Shown here: one piece after another, positions 26,676 to 35,466 of the stretch
How the letters are laid out: the number at the start of each line of letters is the position of its first letter
Position numbering within the stretch: position 1 is the first letter of the stretch
Source: Bacteroidota bacterium
Lineage (GTDB): Bacteria; Bacteroidota; Bacteroidia; Bacteroidales; P3
Assembly (NCBI GenBank): GCA_023415495.1
Contig: JAEZKK010000023.1
Coordinates: forward strand, 174,852 to 238,851
Direction of reading: 5' to 3'
Length of the DNA: 64,000 bases
The notes under the pieces: model-generated
What the model was told of the DNA's origin: nothing
Seen by the model: only the letters and a program-made list of their open reading frames with translations
The model's database searches: none
Program-made: the position numbers and the translations under genes

Positions 26676-27095
26676 CTATTCATCTTTCGTTACCAATCCC
26701 TTTGGTGGTTTGCGCATATTGTCGAATTTCATTTCTTTTATGGCTCTTGTTAGGGAACGTGCGGCTTTAAAGGTTACTTTTGTTGCTTTAACTTTCTTCG
26801 GATTAATATCTTTAGGGTCGTCATAGCCTTCACTGGTTACCCAAACTCCAAACACTCCAATCTTTTTCAAGTTTACATTTTCACCTTGCATTAAATGATA
26901 TTCAATACGATTGGAAAGTGCAGCCACCATCCCCAATACGTCTGGTTCAGAGAAAGATGACATTTCTGACACCTCTCTTACTAAAGTTTCTTCATCAACA
27001 ACTCTTGATGTTCTTGGACATGCATAGTATTTTTCTACAACATTTCCCTCAGCATCTTTAAATTTTCTTTTCCAAATTCCGAATATTTTACTCAT
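26676..27095 (-). CDS. HU-family DNA-binding protein
   Basis: A 139-residue protein of the Bacteroidota HU-like group. After a basic N terminus (IWKRKFKDAEGNVVEKYYACPRTS) the HU fold is visible: a helix pair (ETLVREVSEMSSFSEPDVLGMV), then GENVNLKKIGVFGVWV, the equivalent of the HU beta-arm start G-x-V-x-L-x-x-F-G. It probably dimerises and bends DNA. Palindrome array A2 lies about 105 bases upstream of its start, which may or may not be related. Confidence 0.75.
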   Translation of the reverse strand: MSKIFGIWKRKFKDAEGNVVEKYYACPRTSRVVDEETLVREVSEMSSFSEPDVLGMVAALSNRIEYHLMQGENVNLKKIGVFGVWVTSEGYDDPKDINPKKVKATKVTFKAARSLTRAIKEMKFDNMRKPPKGLVTKDE

Positions 27096-27200
27096 AATCA
27101 GATAATTTTAATTTTATACTTAGTTTTAATCTTATTTATTCCCAATTCAAATTGAATTAATCCTATTTCAAACTATTTATACAAGGTTTCTATCTCCAAT

Positions 27201-27386
27201 TCATATAATGATATAGCAAATATCATGCCATGAATTAGTTGAAATCATGGCATGAATTGGTCGGATTCATGGCATGATTCTAAGCAATTCATGGCATGAA
27301 ATGGAGAACATCATGGCATGAATTCGTGTTCATCATGACATGATTCCGAGATCGAAATCAAATAAAAAAAGTTAAAAACTTGATAT
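27201..27386. repeat. Palindrome array A2: seven dyads at exact 22-bp spacing
   Basis: Units related to TCATG(G/C)CATGA start at 27201 (degenerate TCATATAATGA), 27223, 27245, 27267, 27289, 27311 and 27333 (TCATGACATGA), each 22 bp apart with different 11-bp spacers. The outer inverted repeat of A1 is only partly preserved. The 32 bases at 27355-27386 match 26 of 32 positions in the right end of A1. It lies between the start of the HU-like gene and the end of the TrmH-family gene, both on the minus strand. The rest of the 27096-27409 gap contains a 15-bp palindrome (AATTCAAATTGAATT, 27144-27158) and nothing else I can name. Confidence 0.88.
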
Positions 27387-27409
27387 AATTAGCTTTATAC
27401 TTGATTTGC

Positions 27410-28180
27410 TTAGCGTTTAACTTGATTTTGTCTTGCAAATTCGGCACAAATTATCGAGGTTGCTATGCTTGCGTTTAGGCTTTCGATTTTTTGGTCTAAG
27501 GAAAAGCATGGTATGGTGATTGGATTGGTAATTAAAGGCAGGATTTCCTTGCTAATGCCGTGTGATTCGCTACCTATTACTATTATTCCTTGATTTGGGA
27601 GGTCTTGGGTGTAGATATTCTTTCCTCCTTGCACAACGGTGCCAAAAACTTTATACTTCTTATCTAAGACTTTTAAATATTCCTCAAGATTTTGGCAAGT
27701 AACATTTACCCTAAAGAGGGAACCCATTGTGGATTGCACGGTTTTGGGGTTATATAATTCCACAGAATCTTCCGAACATATAATATCTTTTATACCAAAC
27801 CAATCGGCAAGGCGAATAATTGTACCAAGATTGCCTGGGTCCTTAATTCCATCCAAAGCAATAACCAATCTATTTTCGTTTTCAATAGGTTTGTTAGGAA
27901 TATTCTCCAATAAGGCTATAACTTTATTAGGAGTGGAGAGATTAGATAGCTTTTGAAGCTCATCACTATTAACAATATAAACCTCATCTGCAATATCTTT
28001 CAATTCCTTTTCCCTATCCTGAATATAATCCTCAAGAGCAAAAACAGCCAATATCCTCCTCTTGCTTTCTATTAGCTCATCCACCATCTTAACTCCTTCA
28101 ACCAAGAACCTACCCTCCTCTTTCCTATGCTTAAGCGATTTAAGCAACGAAATCTTTTTAATCAAAGCCTTTGAAATCAT
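27410..28180 (-). CDS. TrmH/SpoU-family RNA methyltransferase
   Basis: SPOUT-class 2'-O-ribose methyltransferase acting on rRNA or tRNA. The 256-residue protein has an N-terminal substrate-binding domain (KHRKEEGRFLVEGVKMVDE) and the knotted catalytic domain: LDGIKDPGNLGTIIRLADWFG (motif 1), GIIVIGSESHGIS (motif 2) and SLNASIATSIICAEFARQ (motif 3). The ATG at 28180 is used because a further upstream ATG falls in the promoter (28205-28212). The exact target nucleotide is unknown. Confidence 0.9.
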   Translation of the reverse strand: MISKALIKKISLLKSLKHRKEEGRFLVEGVKMVDELIESKRRILAVFALEDYIQDREKELKDIADEVYIVNSDELQKLSNLSTPNKVIALLENIPNKPIENENRLVIALDGIKDPGNLGTIIRLADWFGIKDIICSEDSVELYNPKTVQSTMGSLFRVNVTCQNLEEYLKVLDKKYKVFGTVVQGGKNIYTQDLPNQGIIVIGSESHGISKEILPLITNPITIPCFSLDQKIESLNASIATSIICAEFARQNQVKR

Positions 28181-28204
28181 ATATTTTATTCGATTTATTA
28201 TTTG

Positions 28205-28212
28205 CAAAATTA
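28205..28212 (-). promoter_or_regulatory. Promoter -7 element of the TrmH-family gene
   Basis: Reads TAATTTTG on the minus strand followed by CA, 24 bases upstream of the chosen start codon. Confidence 0.55.
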
Positions 28213-28236
28213 GGGTTTATGGGGGATTAATGCAAA

Positions 28237-28271
28237 TAAAAAAACCCTCGAGTTTGTGAAAACCGAGGGTT
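28237..28271 (-). terminator. Rho-independent terminator of the rpsF-rpsR-rplI operon
   Basis: On the minus strand the arms AACCCTCG and CGAGGGTT (28271-28264 and 28250-28243) form a perfect 8-bp stem with a 13-base loop, followed by a T-run to 28238. It lies 27 bases after the rplI stop codon. Confidence 0.9.
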
Positions 28272-28297
28272 AATATGATTATTATTATCTAAAAATA

Positions 28298-28747
28298 TTA
28301 TTCTGCTACTACGTCGAAGCTAATTTCAGATTTAATATCTTTGTAAATAGAGATAATTGCTTTGTGTGTTCCAATCTCTTTGATTGTGTCAACAATATTA
28401 ATTTTCTTTCTATCTACTTCGATATCAAATTGAGCTTTGATTGCTTCAGCAATTTGAATAGTATTTACAGAGCCGTAAATCTTACCATTTTCTCCTGCTT
28501 TTGCTCCAATTTTAAGTCCTTGGATTTTAGAGAATGATTCTACTAAGCTCTCAGCATCCTTACGAATCTTATCTTCTTTGAATGCTCTTTGTTTTAGGTT
28601 TTCAGCTAAGATTTTTTTGTTAGATGAAGTTGCTACAACTGCAAATCCTTGAGGGATTAAATAGTTATTAGCGTATCCGTCCTTAACCTTAACTATTTCA
28701 TCTTTATAACCTAATTTAATTATGTCTTGTTTTAATATAATTTCCAT
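28298..28747 (-). CDS. rplI: 50S ribosomal protein L9 (bL9)
   Basis: 149 residues with the L9 N-terminal signature (LKQDIIKLGYKDEIVKVKDGYANNYLIPQG region), the long connecting helix, and the C-terminal domain (GKIYGSVNTIQIAEAI). Last gene of a three-gene ribosomal operon, 15 bases after rpsR and followed by a strong terminator. Confidence 0.97.
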   Translation of the reverse strand: MEIILKQDIIKLGYKDEIVKVKDGYANNYLIPQGFAVVATSSNKKILAENLKQRAFKEDKIRKDAESLVESFSKIQGLKIGAKAGENGKIYGSVNTIQIAEAIKAQFDIEVDRKKINIVDTIKEIGTHKAIISIYKDIKSEISFDVVAE

Positions 28748-28762
28748 CGAAAAATCTCCTTA

Positions 28763-29029
28763 TTATTTTAATAAATCTGCTACATAAGGCATAAGAGCTA
28801 AGTGACGAGCACGTTTAACAGCTTGTGATACCTTTTTTTGATACTTGTTAGAAGTTCCGGTTAGTCTTCTTGGAAGAATCTTTCCTTGTTCGTTTACAAA
28901 TTTCAAAAGGAAATCAGCATCCTTATAATCGATGTATTTAATACCGCTCTTTTTGAAACGGCAGTATTTCTTTCTTTGTGTTTCAACCGCAATTGGGGTT
29001 AAATATTTTATTTCAGTTTCGTTTGCCAT
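28763..29029 (-). CDS. rpsR: 30S ribosomal protein S18 (bS18)
   Basis: 88 residues with the S18 core YKDADFLLKFVNEQGKILPR, RLTGTSNKYQKKVSQAVKRAR and LALMPYV. It binds 16S rRNA together with S6, whose gene lies 21 bases upstream. The N-terminal CRFKKSGIKYIDYKD is normal for the family. Confidence 0.97.
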   Translation of the reverse strand: MANETEIKYLTPIAVETQRKKYCRFKKSGIKYIDYKDADFLLKFVNEQGKILPRRLTGTSNKYQKKVSQAVKRARHLALMPYVADLLK

Positions 29030-29050
29030 CGTTATTCAATTTTAAAAATA

Positions 29051-29431
29051 TTACTGAGCTAATTCTTCTCTTTTAGCTTGTGCAGCTTCTTGTTGTTTTC
29101 TTAAGCCACCTGAACGTTTCTTTTCGTTGTATGCTATTGCATGTTTGTCTAAAGAAACTGTAAGGAAACGTAGTAATTTCTCATCACGTTTGTAAGCTGT
29201 CTCTAAAGTAGCAATTACATCTCCTTCAGCTTTAAACTCTATTAGATAATAGAATCCAGTAGATTTCTTTTGAATAGGATAAGCTAATTTGCGCATCCCC
29301 CAATTGTTTTCGTAAACAATCTCAGCGCCACTTTCAGTCAATAAAGACTGATACTTTTTTACCGCTTCCTTTATCTGTTCATCAGATAAAACGGGAGTCA
29401 TAATGAAAACGGTTTCATACTGTTTTACCAT
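29051..29431 (-). CDS. rpsF: 30S ribosomal protein S6 (bS6)
   Basis: 126 residues beginning MVKQYETVFIMTPVLSDEQI, with NNWGMRKLAYPIQKKSTGFYYL in the middle, as in bS6. The C-terminal tail is rich in Lys, Ala, Gln and Glu. It is the first gene of the rpsF-rpsR-rplI operon, with a clear promoter at 29490-29518 and a leader of about 55 bases. Confidence 0.97.
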   Translation of the reverse strand: MVKQYETVFIMTPVLSDEQIKEAVKKYQSLLTESGAEIVYENNWGMRKLAYPIQKKSTGFYYLIEFKAEGDVIATLETAYKRDEKLLRFLTVSLDKHAIAYNEKKRSGGLRKQQEAAQAKREELAQ

Positions 29432-29489
29432 AGTAGTAAAAATTGTTTTGTTATTAATTTATTCGTTATTGTCTCAAGATTTGAGTTTG

Positions 29490-29518
29490 CAAAGGTACAA
29501 ACTTTTTCTAAATCTGCA
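29490..29518 (-). promoter_or_regulatory. Promoter of the rpsF-rpsR-rplI operon
   Basis: On the minus strand, TTG (29518-29516) and TACCTTTG (29497-29490) are separated by 18 bases, matching the Bacteroidota -33/-7 arrangement. The leader contains a small dyad (CTCAA and TTGAG, 29472-29484). Confidence 0.75.
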
Positions 29519-29533
29519 AGTAAAAAATTGAAT

Positions 29534-32500
29534 TTATTCGTTTTGACCGTGGCAGTTCTTATATTTTTTACCACTACCACATGGACAAGGTTCATTTCTT
29601 CCAACTTTCTTTTCTACGTGCACTGGTTGTACCTTTTGAGGCTCCGATGGATTGTTTGCACTTAGTTCTTCTCTGCCTGTTTTCAAATTTTTTGTGTTAG
29701 ATTGAGGTAAATCGGTTTGCTTAACTTCTTTTTCTCCTATTGGGAGAGATGCTCTGCAAAGGAATGATGTAATGTCTTTATTTATTTCATTTATCATCTT
29801 TTCAAACAATCCGAATGATTCTAACTTATATATTAATAGAGGGTCCTTTTGTTCGTAAGAAGCATTTTGAACTGATTGTTTTAAATCGTCTAATTCTCTA
29901 AGGTGTTCCTTCCAAGCATTATCTATAATATGAAGTGTAATACTTTTTTCTATTGATAATCCAATTTCCTTTCCTCCGCTTAAATAAGACCTTTCAATAG
30001 GAGCAATAGCATTGAACATCTTTACTCCGTCAGTTACAGGGAAAGCAATATTTTCATAAGTATAGTTCTTTGATTCATATAGACTTTCTACATAAGGAAA
30101 GGCTAATTTAGCTATCTTTTCCATCCTTGTATTATATGTAGAATAGACTATTTCAAATAGTTTATCAACCAAATCTGTTTTTCTATAAGAAAAGAATTCC
30201 TTTTCATTTTCAATAGGACATTCCATTCCTGTTATCTTCATAAATTCGTATTGGAAACCTTCAAAATCTTCTGCTTTTTGATATTCAGAGGCCATAAACT
30301 CAAGAGTATCATAAATCATATTTGAAATATCTATTGAAAGCTTATCTCCATACAATGCATTTTTTCTTTTAGTATAAATAACCTCTCTTTGGTTATTCAT
30401 TACATCGTCATACTCCAATAGTCTCTTTCTTATTCCGAAATTATTTTCCTCAACCTTTCTTTGTGCTCTTTCAATACTCTTAGTCATCATAGAATGCTGA
30501 ATCACCTCCCCTTCTTTAAGACCTAGCCTATCCATTACCTTAACCATTCTGTCCGAACCGAACAAACGCATAAGATTATCCTCCAATGATACAAAGAATT
30601 GGCTGCTACCAGGGTCACCTTGACGTCCTGCACGACCTCTTAACTGACGGTCAACACGTCTTGACTCATGTCGTTCAGTACCTATAATTGCCAAACCGCC
30701 TGCATCCTTAACCCCTTCTCCAAGCTTGATATCCGTTCCACGACCTGCCATATTGGTTGCAATAGTTACTGTACCAGCTCTACCTGCTTCTGCAACAATA
30801 TCTGCCTCCCTCTTATGAAGCTTAGCATTTAATACATTATGCTTAATCTTTCTCATTGTAAGCATCTTGCTTAAAAGCTCAGAAGTTTCAACCGATGTTG
30901 TACCAACTAAGACAGGTCTATTCTCTGATACTAATTTTTCAATTTCTTGAATAACTGCATTGAATTTTTCTCTCTTTGTCTTATATATTAAATCCTCTTC
31001 ATCGTTTCTAGAAATAGGGCGATTAGTAGGAATTACTACAACATCCAATTTGTATATATTCCATAACTCTCCCGCTTCAGTCTCTGCAGTACCTGTCATA
31101 CCTGCTAACTTCTTATACATACGGAAATAATTCTGAAGAGTAATTGTTGCGTAAGTTTGGGTTGCTGCCTCTACCTTAACGTTTTCCTTTGCCTCAATTG
31201 CTTGATGCAATCCGTCGGAATATCTTCTTCCCTCCATAATACGGCCTGTTTGTTCATCTACAATCTTTACTTGATTGTTTACAACCACATATTCCACATC
31301 CTTTTCAAACAAGGTATAAGCTTTTAATAATTGATTTATTGTATGAACTCTGTCCGACTGAACTGCAAAACTTTGCATTATCTTATCCTTTGCCTCAGCT
31401 TTTTCGATTGGAGAAATATCTTGCTTTTCTAAATCAGCTATTTCAGAACCAACATCTGTAAGCATATACATCTTAGGGTCTTCTCCAAGTTTTGCCAAAT
31501 AATCCATACCCTTATCTGTAAGCTCAATTGAGTTTTGCTTTTCGTCGATAATAAAGTATAATTCATCATCTATCTTATGCATTTCCTTATTTTGGTCCTG
31601 CATATAAAGATTCTCTGTTTTTAGGAGCAAAGCCTTAATACCTGGTTCTGATAAGAATTTAATTAATGCTTTATTCTTTGGCAATCCATGATATGCTCTA
31701 AGTAATAGTACTGCTCCTTGTTTTTCTTGTTCTGAGGTTCTGCCTTCTGCAAGAAGCTTCTTACTTTCAGCAAGTATTTGTGTTACAAAATTTCTTTGAA
31801 CGTTATATAGCTTTTCGATTACAGGTTTAAATTGATCAAACTCTTGATCATCTCCCTTTGGAGTTGGTCCGGATATAATCAAAGGAGTTCTTGCATCATC
31901 TATCAATACTGAGTCAACCTCATCGACAATAGCATAATTATGTTTCCTTTGAACTATTTCATTTGTGTTATTACACATATTATCTCTTAGATAATCGAAA
32001 CCAAATTCATTATTAGTTCCATAAGTAATATCAGCATTATACGCCTGGCGCCTTTCTTCTGAATTTGGTTCGTGCTTGTCTATACAATCAACTTTTAATC
32101 CATGGAATTCAAACAACATACTATTCCATTCAGAGTCACGCTTTGCAAGATAATCATTAACTGTTACAACATGAACTCCTTTTCCTGGCAATGCATTTAA
32201 ATATATTGGCAAAGTTGCAACAAGAGTTTTACCCTCTCCCGTTGCCATTTCGGCAATCTTACCTTGATGTAAAACTGTTCCCCCTATAAGTTGAACATCA
32301 TAATGTATCATGTCCCACTTAATCATATTGCCTCCTGCCATCCAAGAATTATCATAGTATGCTTTATCTCCAATAATATTCACATTATCTTTCTTTGAAG
32401 CAAGAAATCTATCGTAATCATTAGCTGTTACTTCAATTTTCTCATTTGTTGCAAACCTTTTAGCAGTTTCTTTTACTAAAGCAAATGCTTCTGGGAGAAT

Positions 32501-32818
32501 TTCGTTAAGCACTGCCTGTGTTTTATCATATATGGTTTTCTCTAATTCCTCTATCTCATTATAAAGACTTTGTTTTAATCCAACTTCCATCTCTAATTCA
32601 GTATCTATTCTATGTCGGATTGAAGTAAGGCTTTCTTCTTCTGATTTTATTTTTTCTTTTATCCTTTGCTTAAACTCTTGAGTTTTTTCTCTAAGTTCAT
32701 CATTACTTAAGTTTTCAACTTTTGCAGAGCTTTTCAAACATTGCTCCATTATTGGTTTCAATTCCTTTAAATCTCTTTGAGATTTATTTCCAAACAATTG
32801 TGCAAGAAAATTTGCCAT
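29534..32818 (-). CDS. secA: Preprotein translocase ATPase SecA
   Basis: Motor of the Sec pathway. The 1094-residue length is typical of the long Bacteroidota form. Key motifs: GEGKTLVATLPIYLNAL (Walker A, about residue 192), DEVDSVLIDDARTPLIISG (Walker B region), TNMAGRGTDIKLGEGV and GRAGRQGDPGSSQFF in the second motor domain, the scaffold helix region with HSMMTKSIERAQRKVE, and the zinc-binding tail EPCPCGSGKKYKNCH. Residues 330-400 hold an insertion relative to E. coli SecA. It is the last gene of a run beginning at rimP, 25 bases after the O-antigen ligase-like gene. Confidence 0.97.
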   Translation of the reverse strand: MANFLAQLFGNKSQRDLKELKPIMEQCLKSSAKVENLSNDELREKTQEFKQRIKEKIKSEEESLTSIRHRIDTELEMEVGLKQSLYNEIEELEKTIYDKTQAVLNEILPEAFALVKETAKRFATNEKIEVTANDYDRFLASKKDNVNIIGDKAYYDNSWMAGGNMIKWDMIHYDVQLIGGTVLHQGKIAEMATGEGKTLVATLPIYLNALPGKGVHVVTVNDYLAKRDSEWNSMLFEFHGLKVDCIDKHEPNSEERRQAYNADITYGTNNEFGFDYLRDNMCNNTNEIVQRKHNYAIVDEVDSVLIDDARTPLIISGPTPKGDDQEFDQFKPVIEKLYNVQRNFVTQILAESKKLLAEGRTSEQEKQGAVLLLRAYHGLPKNKALIKFLSEPGIKALLLKTENLYMQDQNKEMHKIDDELYFIIDEKQNSIELTDKGMDYLAKLGEDPKMYMLTDVGSEIADLEKQDISPIEKAEAKDKIMQSFAVQSDRVHTINQLLKAYTLFEKDVEYVVVNNQVKIVDEQTGRIMEGRRYSDGLHQAIEAKENVKVEAATQTYATITLQNYFRMYKKLAGMTGTAETEAGELWNIYKLDVVVIPTNRPISRNDEEDLIYKTKREKFNAVIQEIEKLVSENRPVLVGTTSVETSELLSKMLTMRKIKHNVLNAKLHKREADIVAEAGRAGTVTIATNMAGRGTDIKLGEGVKDAGGLAIIGTERHESRRVDRQLRGRAGRQGDPGSSQFFVSLEDNLMRLFGSDRMVKVMDRLGLKEGEVIQHSMMTKSIERAQRKVEENNFGIRKRLLEYDDVMNNQREVIYTKRKNALYGDKLSIDISNMIYDTLEFMASEYQKAEDFEGFQYEFMKITGMECPIENEKEFFSYRKTDLVDKLFEIVYSTYNTRMEKIAKLAFPYVESLYESKNYTYENIAFPVTDGVKMFNAIAPIERSYLSGGKEIGLSIEKSITLHIIDNAWKEHLRELDDLKQSVQNASYEQKDPLLIYKLESFGLFEKMINEINKDITSFLCRASLPIGEKEVKQTDLPQSNTKNLKTGREELSANNPSEPQKVQPVHVEKKVGRNEPCPCGSGKKYKNCHGQNE

Positions 32819-32843
32819 TTTATTTATATTTTATCTAATTGAT

Positions 32844-34346
32844 TTATCTATGTAATTGTTTATCTTTTCTACTATATACATCTAACGCTAAAATTGCTGC
32901 AGTAAACATCCAAAACGGTATGCTTAATTTATCAGTATCAAGAAAATTGTTCAATACTCCATGAGTATAATATGTAACAAGACTCATTGTCAAATACAAT
33001 GCCAGCAACTTAATATTGTCATCTATGGCATGTTTATATACTTTTATTCCTATTGACAATGTAGTTAGAAAAAGAATAAGCACACTTGCCATTCCTAATA
33101 CTCCACTATCTGCTAATGCTCCAAAATATTCTGAATGTGCATTACCTAAATTCCCTGCATTTGTACTTATTGTCGATAACTGATATGATTTTTGGAATCC
33201 TGCATATTCAAATTGATATGTTCCAGGTCCCCATCCAAAGACTGGCTTTTCTTTAAACATTCTAAACACACAAAACCATCTATTTAATCTTTCAACATTA
33301 GATGCGTCTGTTGTAATATTAGAAATAGAACTTATATGCTCAGTTATATTACCTGATGAATCCTGATTGTTTTTCTCTAAAATTTGTAGTATTGGAGTTT
33401 GAAAGGCGAAGAAAATAAAAGCTCCAAAAAACATTAAATAAAAAATAAGCCTGAGTTTAATTTTAAATTTAAGAATAAGGTAGATTCCAATAGCTGGAAT
33501 AATACTTAACCATGCTGCTCGCGAATAAGACAGAATTAACCCTGAAATAAAAATAAATAATAGCAATAAAAAAAATAACTTTTGAGGTTTTGATATTTCT
33601 TTACTAATAATAAAGTAAAGAGAAAGAGGAATAAATAATGCTAATATTGCTCCATAAGCAGTGTGGTCATTATAGAATGGTTGCATTATATAAAAGGAAT
33701 ATTGGAATTCAAATCCTCTTAGAGCAAATTTTAAACTTGAAATTATTACAATTATTGCAAGAGATATTGAGTATAAGATATAAAAGGTTTTTATTTTTTT
33801 TACATCTTTAAAAATCGGTATAATGGCTATGAAATAAGGTATAATATATACTATCTTAGAAAATACATATTTAAAAGAAACTAATTGATGAGTACTAGTA
33901 AATGATGTAATTATCATCCATATCATGTAAAAATATATAGATATAGATATCGGATGTTTTAATATCTTTGTATTATAATTTCCATCTAAAAAGAATTTTA
34001 TAAGATAAAGAATAGTAAATACAATTAAGAATGGTTCTGTAAGTATACTTATTGAGGTCGACTCACTTATTAATGTATTTACTGAAAAAGGAGTTAAAAA
34101 AGCAACTAAGTAAAGTACTTTATCGAGTTGATAATAGAATAATAATACTCCTAAAAAGAGAAGTGGAATAAATCCGTAATTATAGTATTCATAATCTATA
34201 TACGAATATCCGAACCCAATAAAAAGAGAACATAAAACAAAGATAATTAAATAGGTCTGAGTACTCTCATTTATCTTTTTCCAAGCTCTATTAATGGGAT
34301 GTAAAAATACACTTAAGAAATTAAATATTTGATTAATTAATTTCAT
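32844..34346 (-). CDS. O-antigen ligase / polymerase family membrane protein
   Basis: A 500-residue polytopic membrane protein with about ten to twelve helices. A large loop between helices (about residues 330-400) carries the Wzy_C/WaaL-type pattern RLNRWFCVFRMFKEKPVFGWGPGTYQFEY followed by AHSEYFGALADSGVLG. Such proteins join glycan chains to lipid A core or polymerise repeat units at the outer face of the inner membrane. It overlaps the chain-length regulator gene by 14 bases, which supports a polysaccharide role. Ligase and polymerase cannot be separated by sequence alone. Confidence 0.8.
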   Translation of the reverse strand: MKLINQIFNFLSVFLHPINRAWKKINESTQTYLIIFVLCSLFIGFGYSYIDYEYYNYGFIPLLFLGVLLFYYQLDKVLYLVAFLTPFSVNTLISESTSISILTEPFLIVFTILYLIKFFLDGNYNTKILKHPISISIYFYMIWMIITSFTSTHQLVSFKYVFSKIVYIIPYFIAIIPIFKDVKKIKTFYILYSISLAIIVIISSLKFALRGFEFQYSFYIMQPFYNDHTAYGAILALFIPLSLYFIISKEISKPQKLFFLLLLFIFISGLILSYSRAAWLSIIPAIGIYLILKFKIKLRLIFYLMFFGAFIFFAFQTPILQILEKNNQDSSGNITEHISSISNITTDASNVERLNRWFCVFRMFKEKPVFGWGPGTYQFEYAGFQKSYQLSTISTNAGNLGNAHSEYFGALADSGVLGMASVLILFLTTLSIGIKVYKHAIDDNIKLLALYLTMSLVTYYTHGVLNNFLDTDKLSIPFWMFTAAILALDVYSRKDKQLHR

Positions 34347-35355
34347 TTTGAGCCTTAACAGCTTTAGTCCTGTCTCTTAAAATCAATACAAAAATAGCTA
34401 AGAATGTGCAAGAAATACCTCCAATAATGGCGATAATTGAACGTTTTGGTTTGTCTTTCAAATCCGCTGGATAAGCAATATCTATAATAAAATCGGTTGG
34501 AGCATTGCTTTCAGCATCTACCCTAACCTGTTCTAATTTTTCTTCCCAAATCCTCAAACTTTCTATTTTGTTTTTAAGTCTGTCTCTTAAAACTACAATT
34601 TGAGAACCTTGTTCTCCTAATACTGACAATTTATTTTCTAATCTAACAATAGCAGCATTATTTCCAGATGCAATTTGTTTTGCAAGTTCTTGACTTAACC
34701 TATCTGACATCATGTCAGGATTGAAAATTTTTGATTGTTTTGATAATAATGATAAACTATCTTTAATCTCAGCAATTTCAAATTTCATTCTGTCTCTTGA
34801 GATTTTCAGACTTGATGCTAATGAATCCATTTTCACCTTTTTAATTTCATTTCTAATATTTTGAACTTCATGAGCCATAAAATTAGCAATATCTGCAGCA
34901 TATTTTGGATCTTGATCCCAAACAGTAATTTTAACTCCGAGATTTTCTGTTCTTTTAAACTTAATATTTGAAACAATTCTTTGATTTAATTTATCACTTT
35001 TTGCTTGACCAATATCTTTAATACCGTAATGTTCTGCAAGGTTAAATTTCTCAGCTGTCTTCCAAATAAGTGTACTTGAATTTAATAGTTCTAAAACATA
35101 TTCAGCATCATTTTCTTTTCCGTATGCCAAAGCATCGAAATTATCCATTTGAGATAAAACAGCTTTTGAAACGGCGTTAGAATCGGCTGGCATCAAAGCA
35201 ACTTGAGCCTTATAATAGTTCGGTAAAAACGTAGATAACAATCCAATTGTAATTGTAGTTACAAAGAATGTTATTATTAGAATTAGCTTGTGTTTTATAA
35301 TAAAGTTTATCGTGCCCTTTAAATTAAATTCGTTATTGGAGTCTGTACGATTCAT
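34333..35355 (-). CDS. Wzz-type chain-length determinant protein
   Basis: A 340-residue protein with one helix near each end (about residues 24-44 and 307-326) and a long periplasmic coiled coil between them, the Wzz/PCP layout. The N-terminal NFIIKHKLILIITFFVTTITIGLLSTFLPNYYKAQ pattern and YPADLKDKPKRSIIAIIGG before the second helix are typical. It controls polysaccharide chain length, presumably with the overlapping ligase/polymerase gene. The start lies 33 bases after the tRNA-Arg gene. Confidence 0.85.
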   Translation of the reverse strand: MNRTDSNNEFNLKGTINFIIKHKLILIITFFVTTITIGLLSTFLPNYYKAQVALMPADSNAVSKAVLSQMDNFDALAYGKENDAEYVLELLNSSTLIWKTAEKFNLAEHYGIKDIGQAKSDKLNQRIVSNIKFKRTENLGVKITVWDQDPKYAADIANFMAHEVQNIRNEIKKVKMDSLASSLKISRDRMKFEIAEIKDSLSLLSKQSKIFNPDMMSDRLSQELAKQIASGNNAAIVRLENKLSVLGEQGSQIVVLRDRLKNKIESLRIWEEKLEQVRVDAESNAPTDFIIDIAYPADLKDKPKRSIIAIIGGISCTFLAIFVLILRDRTKAVKAQNEIN

Positions 35356-35388
35356 ATTTAATGTTTATAATTTTATATCTAAACTAAG

Positions 35389-35460
35389 TACCTCCGACGG
35401 GAATCGAACCCATATCTAAAGTTTAGGAAACTTTTATTCTATCCGTTGAACTACAGAGGC
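35389..35460 (-). tRNA. tRNA-Arg (anticodon CCU)
   Basis: The minus strand folds as a 72-nt cloverleaf. The acceptor stem is GCCTCTG with CGGAGGT, including G-U pairs at both the first and sixth positions. The D-arm is GTTC/GAAT, the anticodon arm AAAGT-TTCCTAA-ACTTT, and the T-arm ATGGG-TTCGATT-CCCGT. The discriminator is A and the CCA end is not encoded. The CCU anticodon reads AGG. It lies 6 bases after the infB stop and 33 bases before wzz on the same strand, so it is probably processed from the operon transcript. Confidence 0.93.
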
Positions 35461-35466
35461 AACCTT

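Noticed and set aside
29432..29497. S6:S18-binding leader motif before rpsF
   Set aside because: I looked for the known hairpin with a CCG element but the leader only shows a short CTCAA/TTGAG dyad. A covariance-model search would be needed to decide.
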